Positions 43,746 through 51,222 of a DNA stretch of 64,000 bases are shown here, piece by piece. The stretch is from Pseudarthrobacter sp. MM222 (GTDB taxonomy: Bacteria > Actinomycetota > Actinomycetes > Actinomycetales > Micrococcaceae). Under the pieces are notes generated by a model. That model did no database searches. It was not told the DNA's origin and saw nothing but the letters and a program-made list of their open reading frames with translations. Position numbers and translations under genes: made by a program. The DNA lies in assembly GCF_947090775.1 (NCBI RefSeq), contig NZ_OX352321.1, forward strand, positions 496,001-560,000. Reading direction: 5' to 3'. Numbering within the stretch: the first letter of the stretch is position 1; the number at the start of each line of letters is the position of its first letter.

Positions 43746-44711
43746 TCAGGCGTCCTGGCCGGCCGCGGCCGGCACGGCCACGGACATCACGCCGGCCCGG
43801 ACCAGCAGCGGCAACGGGTCAAGGTGCAGGTTCCGGTCCTCGAGGCACGAACCTGCCTTCCGGACGTCGAAATGGCCGCGGCACGTGGGGCAGCGCAGCA
43901 GCCCGCCGCCCACGGGGGCTGCGAGCGCGCGCTGCAGGGTTGCCCCGGCGAGGGACCCCGTGCAGCGCGGGCAGTAGTCGCGGTAGGCGTAGACATCCTG
44001 GCCGGTCCGGCAGGCCAGCACCGGGTAGCCGCCTACCAGGAAGCCGGCGACGTCGCCCGGCTGCAGTTCGGCGAGCTCGGGCACGGGCTCCCACGACCCG
44101 CCGGTGTACTCCTGCCGCCCGTTTCCGGCCTGGTCCTGGCGGCTGCCGTCCGGGCCGCCCGAGTGGTTCATCCGGACCAGCAGGGCGTCCACCGGAATCA
44201 ACGCCGGCGTGGCCGGAGAGGTTTGCTCCTCGACGACCTCGATGGCGGTGACCTCCGGCGCCGCGGACTCGATGGCCTCCTCGACGGCGAACTTGAGCGT
44301 AACGGACGACGACGGACAGCCCTGGCAGGTGCCGAGCAGCCGCAGCCGGACCACGCCGTCCGGGCTGATGTCCAGGAGCTCCACGTTGCCGCCGTGGGAG
44401 CCGAGGTAGGGCCGGACGCTGTCCAGGGCGGTGGCGACGCGCGTTTGCAGGTCCACGGGGTGGAGTCCGTGGATGACGAGCAGGCTGGAGACCAGCTCGT
44501 CCGCGGTGAGCGCGTCCAGGGTGCCGTCGTCGAGTTGTCCGCGGTCGTCGAGGATTTCCAGGATCCGCGCCAGCCCGGAGCCGTACAGCTCCGTCACCTG
44601 GCGCACCAGTTCCTCCGCGCGGCCGCGGGCCACTGCCCCGCCGGCTCCGAGCGCGTCGAGCAGGCTTTCGATCCGGTCACCGGCCTGCCGCGGCCGGTCC
44701 TCGCCAGGCAC
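43746..44711 (-). CDS. NifU-domain/Rieske-like fusion, probable electron relay (HhyE-like)
   Basis: 321 residues from a GTG five bases after the large-subunit stop. Residues about 85-160 are a NifU C-terminal domain (YLGSHGGNVELLDI, Cys129 and Cys132 in GTCQGCPSSS). Residues about 215-310 have a Rieske-type fold, but the ligand pairs read CPRC (247, 250) and CPTCRGHF (274, 277), so four Cys replace the classical two Cys plus two His. This suggests a rubredoxin-like Fe or zinc centre, or an all-Cys cluster. Mycobacterial work on the group 1h hydrogenase proposes a similar Fe-S protein (HhyE) as link to the respiratory chain. Confidence 0.85.
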   Translation of the reverse strand: MPGEDRPRQAGDRIESLLDALGAGGAVARGRAEELVRQVTELYGSGLARILEILDDRGQLDDGTLDALTADELVSSLLVIHGLHPVDLQTRVATALDSVRPYLGSHGGNVELLDISPDGVVRLRLLGTCQGCPSSSVTLKFAVEEAIESAAPEVTAIEVVEEQTSPATPALIPVDALLVRMNHSGGPDGSRQDQAGNGRQEYTGGSWEPVPELAELQPGDVAGFLVGGYPVLACRTGQDVYAYRDYCPRCTGSLAGATLQRALAAPVGGGLLRCPTCRGHFDVRKAGSCLEDRNLHLDPLPLLVRAGVMSVAVPAAAGQDA

Positions 44712-44716
44712 GGCAG

Positions 44717-46510
44717 TTACTCGCCCGTCAGGGTCTGCGTGGGGGAGTGCAGCTTCTCCAGGGTCTGGCCCTTGCCCAGGTACATGTGGACGCCGCAGGG
44801 CAGACAGGGATCGAAACTGCGGACGGTGCGCATGATGTCGATGCCTTTGAAGTGCTCCCGGTCATTCTCCTCAAAGATGGGCTGTCCCTGCACGGCGTCC
44901 TCGTAGGGGCCGGTGACGCCGGCCGAATCCGTGGGGCTGGCATTCCAGGGTGTTGGCGGATAAGGATGGTAGTTGGCGATTTTCCCGTCCCGGATCACCA
45001 TGTGGTGGGACAGGACACCGCGTACGGCCTCCGTGAAGCCGCAGCTGATGGCCTGGTCGGGAACTTCGAAGGTCTCCCAGGTCTTGGTGCGTCCGGCGCG
45101 GATCTCCTCAAGGGCCTTTTCCGCGAAGTGCAGTGCCGCGGCCGCGGCGTAGGCCTGGAAGTAGGTGCGGGCCCGGTTGCGCTCCAGCGTGTTGCTCCAC
45201 TGCGGGATGTTCCACTCGAAGGACACCGGACCTTTCAGCGCGGTCTTGGGCAGGTTGATCTGGACGCTCCTGCCGGTGGCCTTGATGTAGCCGATATCCA
45301 CCAGGCCTGCCAGGGCAGTTGCCCAGAGCCGGGCCAGCGGGCCGCCGCCGGTATCCAGGGCCAGGTTGTCCTGGCCGTCGAACCACCGCGGGGACATGAC
45401 CCAGCTGTACTTCTCCGAAAGGTCCCGCTTCTGCGGCTTCGGATTCGTGTGCTGGTTCCAGGGATGGCGGCGGTCCACGGGATTGCCCAGCGGATCGTGG
45501 GTCACAAACATCTCCTGGTCTTCCCAGTCCTCATAGTAGGAGGAGCCAAGCATGATCCGGATGCCCAGGTTGATCCGCACCAGGTCCGTGGTGACGAGTT
45601 TTCCGTCCACCACCACGCCGGGGGTGACGAACATCTTCCGGCCCCATTCGGTCATGTCCTTGTACTCGAAGTTGCAGAAGTCCGGGTCCTGGAGCGAGCC
45701 CCAGCATCCCAGCAGCGTGCGGCGCAGCCCCACCTGCTCGTAGCCGGGCAAGGCCTCGTAGAAGAAGTCGAACAGGTCGTCGTGCATCGGGACGACCTTT
45801 TTCATGAACTCGATATAGCGCATGAGCCGGGTGATGTAGTCCGTCATCAGCTGGATGGTGGCCACCGTTCCCACCCCGCCCGGGTAGAGCGTGGACGGGT
45901 GCACGTGGCGGCCCTCCATGAGGCAGAACATTTCGCGGGTGGCCCGGCTGACCTGAAGTGCTTCCCGGTAGAACTCGCCGGTGAACGGGTTGAGCGAGCG
46001 CATGATGTCGGCGATGGTCCGGTAGCCGTGGTCCCCCTCATGCGGGGCGCGGGTGTTTTCCGCCTTGGCCAGCACGCCGGGGTTGGTTTCGGAGACCATC
46101 TTCTCGCAGTAGTCCACGCCGACGAGGTTCTCCTGGAAAATGTTGTGGTCGAACATGTACTCGGCCGCTTCGCCCAGGTTCACAATCCATTCGCCCAGGG
46201 CCGGCGGCCGGACCCCGTAGGCCATGTTCTGCGCGTAGCAGGAGCAGGTGGCGTGGTTGTCGCCGCAGATCCCGCAAATGCGGCTGGTGATGAAGTGGGC
46301 GTCCCGCGGGTCTTTGCCCTTCATGAAAATGGAATAGCCGCGGAAGATCGAGGATGTGCTCTTGCACTCCACCACCTGGTTGTTCTCGAAGTCGATCTTG
46401 GTGTAAATGCCGAGGCTGCCGACGATCCTCGTGATCGGGTCCCACGCCATCTCCACCAGATTGTTGTTGTTCGTTCCGCTCCCGGAAGGCATTGGAATCG
46501 TGGAGGTCAT
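44717..46510 (-). CDS. hhyL: Group 1h [NiFe] hydrogenase large subunit
   Basis: 597 residues from the ATG with AGGTGA upstream; a GTG three codons earlier is less likely. The nickel-iron site ligands are Cys79 and Cys82 in RICGICGDNHATC and Cys569 and Cys572 in DPCLPCGVH. The L1 and L2 contexts are those of actinobacterial group 1h (formerly group 5) enzymes. A 22-residue tail after His575 should be removed by the protease encoded at 40371. There is no export signal, so the enzyme faces the cytoplasm. It oxidises H2 at low concentration and passes electrons to the small subunit. Confidence 0.96.
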   Translation of the reverse strand: MTSTIPMPSGSGTNNNNLVEMAWDPITRIVGSLGIYTKIDFENNQVVECKSTSSIFRGYSIFMKGKDPRDAHFITSRICGICGDNHATCSCYAQNMAYGVRPPALGEWIVNLGEAAEYMFDHNIFQENLVGVDYCEKMVSETNPGVLAKAENTRAPHEGDHGYRTIADIMRSLNPFTGEFYREALQVSRATREMFCLMEGRHVHPSTLYPGGVGTVATIQLMTDYITRLMRYIEFMKKVVPMHDDLFDFFYEALPGYEQVGLRRTLLGCWGSLQDPDFCNFEYKDMTEWGRKMFVTPGVVVDGKLVTTDLVRINLGIRIMLGSSYYEDWEDQEMFVTHDPLGNPVDRRHPWNQHTNPKPQKRDLSEKYSWVMSPRWFDGQDNLALDTGGGPLARLWATALAGLVDIGYIKATGRSVQINLPKTALKGPVSFEWNIPQWSNTLERNRARTYFQAYAAAAALHFAEKALEEIRAGRTKTWETFEVPDQAISCGFTEAVRGVLSHHMVIRDGKIANYHPYPPTPWNASPTDSAGVTGPYEDAVQGQPIFEENDREHFKGIDIMRTVRSFDPCLPCGVHMYLGKGQTLEKLHSPTQTLTGE

Positions 46511-46537
46511 CTGCTTCACCTGTCTGGAAGTGGGTGG

Positions 46538-47599
46538 TTACCAGGTGCGCTTGGCGCCGGTAAGGAGCTCACGTCCGGGCCGGCGCCACTTGGGCTCCTG
46601 GTCCAGCGTGTGGGTGGTGATTCCGCGCAACGCCCTGATGGCGGAGCCGTAGGGGCGGATGGTGCCGGTTGAAAGCTTGCCGCCGGGGGGTTCATCCATG
46701 AAGGGCATGAACTTGTCCGGGAAGCCCGGCATGGTGCACCCGATGCAGATGCCGCCGACGTTGGGGCAGCCTCCGATACCGTTCATCCAGCCGCGCTTGG
46801 GCACGTTGCATTTGACCACGGGTCCCCAGCAGCCGAGCTTGACGATGCACTTGGGGGAGCCGTACTCGGTGGCAAAGTCGCCCTGCTCGTAGTATCCGGC
46901 CCGGTCGCAGCCCTCGTGGACCGTTTTGCCGAACAGCCAGGTGGGCCGGAGGGCGTCGTCCAGCGGGATCATCGGGGCCTGGCCGGTGGCCTGGTACAGC
47001 AGGTAGGTCATGGTCTCGGAAAGGTTGTCCGGCTGGATGGGGCATCCGGGGACGCACACGATCGGGATTCCGGCCTTGGACTTCCAGTCATAGCCGAGGT
47101 AGTCCGGGACGCCCATGGCGCCTGTCGGGTTTCCTGCCATCGCGTGGATGCCGCCGTACGTGGCGCAGGTGCCGGCAGCGATGATGGCGGTTGCCTTCGG
47201 CGCCAGCCGGTCCAGCCATTCGCTGGTGGTGATGGGCTGACCGGTCTCAAGGTCGTTCCCGAACCCGCACCAGTAGCCGCCGGGATCGTGGAGTTTTTCA
47301 TTCGGGATGGAGCCCTCGACCACCAGGACAAACGGTTCCAGTTCGCCGCGGTCGGCCTTGCGGAACCATTCCAGGAAGTCGTCGGCACCTTCCTGCGGCC
47401 CGCACTCGAAATCGATCAGGGGCCAATGCATGGCGATCCGGGGCAAGCCGGGCAAAGCGCCGAGGGCAATCTCCTCAACGCTCGGCTGGGTGGCCGCCGT
47501 CAGGGCCACGGAATCTCCGTCGCAACTGAGCCCCGCGTTGATCCACAGAACGTGGATGAGGGTTTCCTCGGCCTTGAGAGCAGTTTCGGTAGGCATCAT
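46538..47599 (-). CDS. hhyS: Group 1h [NiFe] hydrogenase small subunit
   Basis: 353 residues without the Tat signal of membrane-bound hydrogenases. The proximal cluster motif, normally CxxC, reads Cys26-Asp-Gly-Asp29, so an Asp replaces the second Cys. This three-Cys, one-Asp cluster is known from the oxygen-insensitive Ralstonia actinobacterial-type hydrogenase. Further cluster ligands lie in GTCATYGG, VPGCPIQPDN, KTVHEGCDRAGYY and a C-terminal group from SPKCIVKLGCWG to GICIGCTMPG. RBS AGAGG lies close to tandem ATG codons; the second is an alternative start. Confidence 0.96.
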   Translation of the reverse strand: MMPTETALKAEETLIHVLWINAGLSCDGDSVALTAATQPSVEEIALGALPGLPRIAMHWPLIDFECGPQEGADDFLEWFRKADRGELEPFVLVVEGSIPNEKLHDPGGYWCGFGNDLETGQPITTSEWLDRLAPKATAIIAAGTCATYGGIHAMAGNPTGAMGVPDYLGYDWKSKAGIPIVCVPGCPIQPDNLSETMTYLLYQATGQAPMIPLDDALRPTWLFGKTVHEGCDRAGYYEQGDFATEYGSPKCIVKLGCWGPVVKCNVPKRGWMNGIGGCPNVGGICIGCTMPGFPDKFMPFMDEPPGGKLSTGTIRPYGSAIRALRGITTHTLDQEPKWRRPGRELLTGAKRTW

Positions 47600-47617
47600 T
47601 GCCTCTTTCAGCGGCCC

Positions 47618-48544
47618 TTACGGGCTCAGTGTGTCTGTCAGCGCTTCAGTCAAGGTCGTTGACCGGGAGGCGGTTCCCTCGAGCCAGTCGTACCAGCCGG
47701 CGAGTCCGTCGCCGGTGGTGGCTGAGAGGACCAGGAATTCGGTGTGCGGGTTGATTTGCCGCGTGCGGCGCTGGAACTCGCCGACGTCGAATTCCACGTA
47801 CGGGAGCAGGTCCGATTTGTTGATGATCACCAGGTCGGCTGCCCGGAACATGTGCGGGTATTTCTGTGGTTTGTCATCACCTTCCGTCACGGAGACGATC
47901 ACGATTTTGGCCGCCTCGCCCAGGTCAAAAAGCGCCGGGCAGACGAGGTTGCCGACATTCTCGATAAACAACGTGGACCCGGCCTCAGGGTCCAGGGAGT
48001 CCAGCCCGCGCCGGAGCATGTCCGCGTCGAGATGGCAGCCTGCTCCCGTGTTGATCTGGACGACGGGCCGGCCTACCGCCCGGATGCGGTCGGCGTCCAG
48101 GGAGGTCTCCTGGTCCCCTTCGATCACTCCGGCCCGCAGGCGCTCGCCGAAGTCCGCGAGGGTGCGCACCAGCAGGGTGGTTTTGCCGGCCCCGGGGGAG
48201 CTCATCACGTTGAGGGCCCGGATACCCCGCCCGGCCAGCCAGCCGCGGTTCCGGGCGGCCAGAAGGTCGTTCTTGGCTAGCAGATTCTGCTCCAGCGAAA
48301 TCGACTCACGGTGCGGGTGCGGGTGGTCGTGGCTGTGCGGGTGGCTATGTGCGTGCCCGTCGTCCTCGGACGCGTGCGGGTGCGCGTGCCCGTCGCCGTC
48401 GCGCGGGTGCGGGTGCCCGTCGCCGTCGCGCGGGTGCGGGTGGTCGTGCCCGTCTACGTGCCCATCCGGCACGGTGCCCGCCGGTTCGAGGAGGCCGGAA
48501 ACCCTAGTGTTCGTCTCGTCGCCGCACCCGCACGTAGTGCACAT
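47618..48544 (-). CDS. hypB: HypB, nickel-loading GTPase with His-rich region
   Basis: 308 residues. The N-terminus MCTTCGCG is the high-affinity nickel motif. Residues about 28-80 are His/Asp-rich (HPHPRDGDG repeats) and can store nickel. The GTPase has P-loop SSPGAGKTTLL, switch region GDQETSLDADR and INKSDLL. HypB delivers nickel to the large subunit with HypA. It starts three bases after hypA and ends 18 before hhyS. Many HypB proteins lack so long a His tract. Confidence 0.95.
   Translation of the reverse strand: MCTTCGCGDETNTRVSGLLEPAGTVPDGHVDGHDHPHPRDGDGHPHPRDGDGHAHPHASEDDGHAHSHPHSHDHPHPHRESISLEQNLLAKNDLLAARNRGWLAGRGIRALNVMSSPGAGKTTLLVRTLADFGERLRAGVIEGDQETSLDADRIRAVGRPVVQINTGAGCHLDADMLRRGLDSLDPEAGSTLFIENVGNLVCPALFDLGEAAKIVIVSVTEGDDKPQKYPHMFRAADLVIINKSDLLPYVEFDVGEFQRRTRQINPHTEFLVLSATTGDGLAGWYDWLEGTASRSTTLTEALTDTLSP
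48386..48439. repeat. 27-base tandem repeat in the His-rich part of hypB
   Basis: Two identical 27-base units (48386-48412 and 48413-48439) each encode a nine-residue HPHPRDGDG-type block. Nearby degenerate copies extend the tract. Copy number, and so nickel storage capacity, may change by slippage. Confidence 0.8.
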
Positions 48545-48547
48545 TCG

Positions 48548-48877
48548 TCAAGCCACCTCCACCGATATCAGCATGAGTTCGTTGCCGGTGAGGACTTCGA
48601 TGTCTGCGCTGCCGCAGGGACACAGCAGGATGAGGTCAGCCAAGGTGAAGGTGTCGTCGCAGCTTCGGCAGTGCGCAACGCCGGGGGGCTCTTCAATCAG
48701 GAGCTGGGCACCGGCCAGCGGGGTGCCGGCCGCGGCCACGTCGAAGCAGAAGCGCATGGCATCCGGCAGAACCCCGGACAGCGGACCGACTCGAAGGTTG
48801 ACCGCAGCCACTGTCCGTTCACCGGTACGGTCCAGAACGGCGTCGATAAGGCTCTGCGTGATTGACAGTTCGTGCAT
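48548..48877 (-). CDS. hypA: HypA, nickel metallochaperone
   Basis: 109 residues starting MHELSITQSLIDAV, with the nickel-binding His2. The zinc site is CRSC (Cys70, Cys73) plus CPC (Cys86, Cys88). The second pair is normally CxxC, so one residue seems to be missing between the two Cys. HypA hands nickel to the hydrogenase precursor with HypB. It is the first gene of the hydrogenase operon, divergent from the nickel permease 136 bases away. Confidence 0.94.
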   Translation of the reverse strand: MHELSITQSLIDAVLDRTGERTVAAVNLRVGPLSGVLPDAMRFCFDVAAAGTPLAGAQLLIEEPPGVAHCRSCDDTFTLADLILLCPCGSADIEVLTGNELMLISVEVA

Positions 48878-48897
48878 CGTTGCACCCCTTCCTGCTC

Positions 48898-48926
48898 AAG
48901 ATAGGCTCGCACCGAATAAAACGCAA
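48898..48926 (-). promoter_or_regulatory. Possible promoter of the hydrogenase operon
   Basis: On the minus strand TTGCGT (48921-48926) and TATCTT (48898-48903) are spaced by 17 bases, upstream of hypA. Transcription would start about 14 bases before hypA. In the other direction TTGACA at 48936-48941 could serve the permease, but no good -10 follows. No nickel-regulator (Nur) TTGCAA-N5-TTGCAA site was found. Confidence 0.4.
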
Positions 48927-49013
48927 CCGTTCGATTTGACACGGGCGTATACTTCCGCTACAGCGGGCAGTTCATCCGGCAGTCGATCTAGTTGTGGAAC
49001 CCGAGGCTCAGCA

Positions 49014-50141
49014 ATGAAGCAACCGGAGGTTACGCGTTTTGGCCGAATCCGCGCGGCGCGCCTGGCCCTCTCAGGCCGGGAGTGGGCCTCGATCGGCGGG
49101 ATGGCCGTGTTTGTTATGCTCCTGCACGTGGTGGGGTGGGGGGTGCTGGGTATCGTCATGGCCCCGGAAAACATTCCCGCAGCTTCCACCGGCGCCTTCG
49201 GCATGGGCCTGGGCGTGGCTGCCTACACGCTGGGCCTGCGCCACGCCTTTGACGCCGACCACATCGCCGCCATCGACAACATCACCCGCAAACTCTGTGC
49301 CGACGGCAAGCGCAGCATGTCCGTGGGATTTTGGTTCTCTCTGGGTCATTCAAGCATCGTGTTCGGCCTGTGCGCCTTGCTCGCAGCCGGAATCCGCAGC
49401 CTCGCGGACCGGACGGCGGACGGCACGGCCGAGCTCCATTCGTTTCTGGGGCTGGTGGGCACCGCAGTCTCGGGAGTGTTCCTGGTGTGCATCGGCGTAC
49501 TGAACCTGGTGGTGTTGCGCGGCATCATCAAGTCCGTCTTTCGCATGCGGGAAGGCCAACATGCCGGAGCAGGCCTGGAGGCGGCTGCGCCGGGGTTTCT
49601 GTACAGGGTGTTCGGGCGGGCGGGCCGCTTCATCACGCGTCCCTGGCAGGTGTACGGTGTGGGGTTGCTGTTCGGACTCGGGTTCGACACCGCAACCGAG
49701 GTCAGCCTCCTGATCCTGGCGGCCGGTGCAGCGGCGTCCACACTCCCTTGGTATGCGATTCTCACGCTGCCCGTCCTCTTCGCCGCAGGGATGAGTCTGC
49801 TGGACTCGCTCGATGGTTGCCTGATGAACTTTGCCTACGGCTGGGCGTTGTCCAGGCCTGTCCGGCGGGTCTACTACAACATCGTCATCACCGCGCTTTC
49901 TGTCGCCGTCGCCCTGGGCATTGGTTCCATCGAGCTGATCTCCATCCTCGTTGAACGGGCCGGCATCAGCACGGGTCCGCTGTCCGCCATCGGCGGCCTT
50001 GACCTCGACTCGGTTGGGTACACGGTCGTCGCCCTCTTCGTTTGCACGTGGCTGCTCGCCATAGGGGTGTGGCGGTTCGGTCATATTGAGGAACGATGGT
50101 CGGCGCCGGTCAAGAACACGGACGCCGGCAACGGTGTCTGA
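49014..50141 (+). CDS. NiCoT-family nickel/cobalt permease (HoxN/NixA type)
   Basis: 375 residues from the ATG with GAGG seven bases upstream; a much longer open frame upstream is antisense to the hyp genes. About eight membrane segments. The family signature is RHAFDADHIAAIDN in segment II, with LGFDTATEVSLLIL and LFAAGMSLLDSLDG further on. It takes up Ni2+ (or Co2+) by secondary transport. Divergence from hypA makes nickel supply for the hydrogenase the obvious role. Confidence 0.94.
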   Translation: MKQPEVTRFGRIRAARLALSGREWASIGGMAVFVMLLHVVGWGVLGIVMAPENIPAASTGAFGMGLGVAAYTLGLRHAFDADHIAAIDNITRKLCADGKRSMSVGFWFSLGHSSIVFGLCALLAAGIRSLADRTADGTAELHSFLGLVGTAVSGVFLVCIGVLNLVVLRGIIKSVFRMREGQHAGAGLEAAAPGFLYRVFGRAGRFITRPWQVYGVGLLFGLGFDTATEVSLLILAAGAAASTLPWYAILTLPVLFAAGMSLLDSLDGCLMNFAYGWALSRPVRRVYYNIVITALSVAVALGIGSIELISILVERAGISTGPLSAIGGLDLDSVGYTVVALFVCTWLLAIGVWRFGHIEERWSAPVKNTDAGNGV

Positions 50142-50183
50142 GCGGGCATGGTCGGTATCGGCGGACCCTCTAGGCTTGAGGTC

Positions 50184-50489
50184 ATGCCGTCGTTCCAGAC
50201 CAGACTGAAAATCACCGGGCTCAAACCGGGCAACCCGCCGGAAGCCGTGATGGCGGCCGCTGTGGAGGCGCTGGAGACCCGGCACCATGTCGAAGCGAAC
50301 CAGCTGGAGCTGGCGGGAGGCGTTCCGCAGCTGAATCTTCGGTTCCTCGTCGACGCCACCACGTACAGCGGTGAGAACAGCCAGGCGCACGAGTCTGCGG
50401 CAATGATGCGCGACGCCGTCGAACGCGTTGCGGTGACCGGTGCCATGATGGTGCTCCGGCGCAACCGTGGCCGTTGGGCCCCCGTCTAG
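50184..50489 (+). CDS. Small hypothetical protein
   Basis: 101 residues starting PSFQTRLKITGLKPGNPPEA. Predicted alternation of helix and strands (VMAAAVEALETRHHVEANQL ... LNLRFLVDATTYSG ... MMRDAVERVAVTGAMMVL) suggests one compact alpha/beta domain. No motif that I recognise. It follows the nickel permease by 42 bases on the same strand and could be read with it, but nothing else links it to nickel. Its end is 15 bases from the convergent DedA gene. Confidence 0.65.
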   Translation: MPSFQTRLKITGLKPGNPPEAVMAAAVEALETRHHVEANQLELAGGVPQLNLRFLVDATTYSGENSQAHESAAMMRDAVERVAVTGAMMVLRRNRGRWAPV

Positions 50490-50504
50490 CGGAGGCCCGG
50501 AACC

Positions 50505-51131
50505 TCAGAAGTCCAGCTCCTCCTCGGGGCCGTCCACCACGGGGGAGCGCGTGCCGCGCCGGCGGGTGACAAGGACGCCTACGACCGCGCCGATCGCCAG
50601 CCCGAGGCCGACGCCGATCAGCGAGCTTGCCCAGAAGGGCAGCTTGGTGGCGGCGCCGGTGAAGTAGCCCAGGCCTACCGACCAGATGGCCCACAGCAGT
50701 CCGCCCAGCGCGGCGCAGAGACTGAAGCCGCGGGTGGAGACGTTGGCTATCCCGGCGGCAGCCGTTGTCCCGAGGCGGCCGCCGGGGATGAAGCGGATCC
50801 CGATGATCGCTCCGTAGGTGGAGGAACGGCCGGCCTGCGCCGTGGCCCGGTGCACGGCCAGGTGGAATGTGCGGCCCCATTTCCAGCGGTCCAGCACGTG
50901 GCTGAGCCGCCGCTTGAAGAGCTGGAAGACGAGGATGTCGCCAAGCCAGGACGCGAGGGCGGCGAGGAGCACCACGAGGGCGACGTTCGCCCGCCCGTCC
51001 GCGGACAGGGCGCCGCCGGTAATGACGACCATCTCGGACGGGACCGGCGGGAAGATGGCGTCGCCCATGACTATCGGGACGATCCAGAAATAGATCATGT
51101 CCCCCCAGCTGTCCGCGTTGCCCAAGTCCAT
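50505..51131 (-). CDS. DedA-family membrane protein
   Basis: 208 residues from the ATG; a GTG six codons upstream (51147-51149) is an alternative, and neither has a clear ribosome site. Four to five membrane segments are seen. Family hallmarks are PPVPSEMVVITGGALSADG near the start and GAIIGIRFIPGGRLGTTAAAG (the conserved F/R-x-x-P-G-x-R region). DedA proteins include lipid scramblases for undecaprenyl or other phospholipids and affect membrane potential. The tail is hydrophilic and acidic. Confidence 0.85.
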   Translation of the reverse strand: MDLGNADSWGDMIYFWIVPIVMGDAIFPPVPSEMVVITGGALSADGRANVALVVLLAALASWLGDILVFQLFKRRLSHVLDRWKWGRTFHLAVHRATAQAGRSSTYGAIIGIRFIPGGRLGTTAAAGIANVSTRGFSLCAALGGLLWAIWSVGLGYFTGAATKLPFWASSLIGVGLGLAIGAVVGVLVTRRRGTRSPVVDGPEEELDF

Positions 51132-51222
51132 GGGCACAAGGTACCGCACTTCCGGGTGCGCCTCGTCTCCTGATCGCTATGCGCGCGCGGCGGCCTGTCG
51201 GGGGCGGGCGGTGCCGGCAGGC

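Noticed and set aside
48360..48440. Short repeats in hypB as a CRISPR array
   Set aside because: Units are adjacent without spacers, in frame and translate to His-rich repeats.
47307..49013. Very long N-terminal extension of the nickel permease
   Set aside because: It is antisense to hypA and hypB, lacks membrane segments and has no ribosome site; the ATG at 49014 has one.
48878..49013. Nickel regulator (Nur) box between hypA and the permease
   Set aside because: No TTGCAA-N5-TTGCAA pattern was found in this region.
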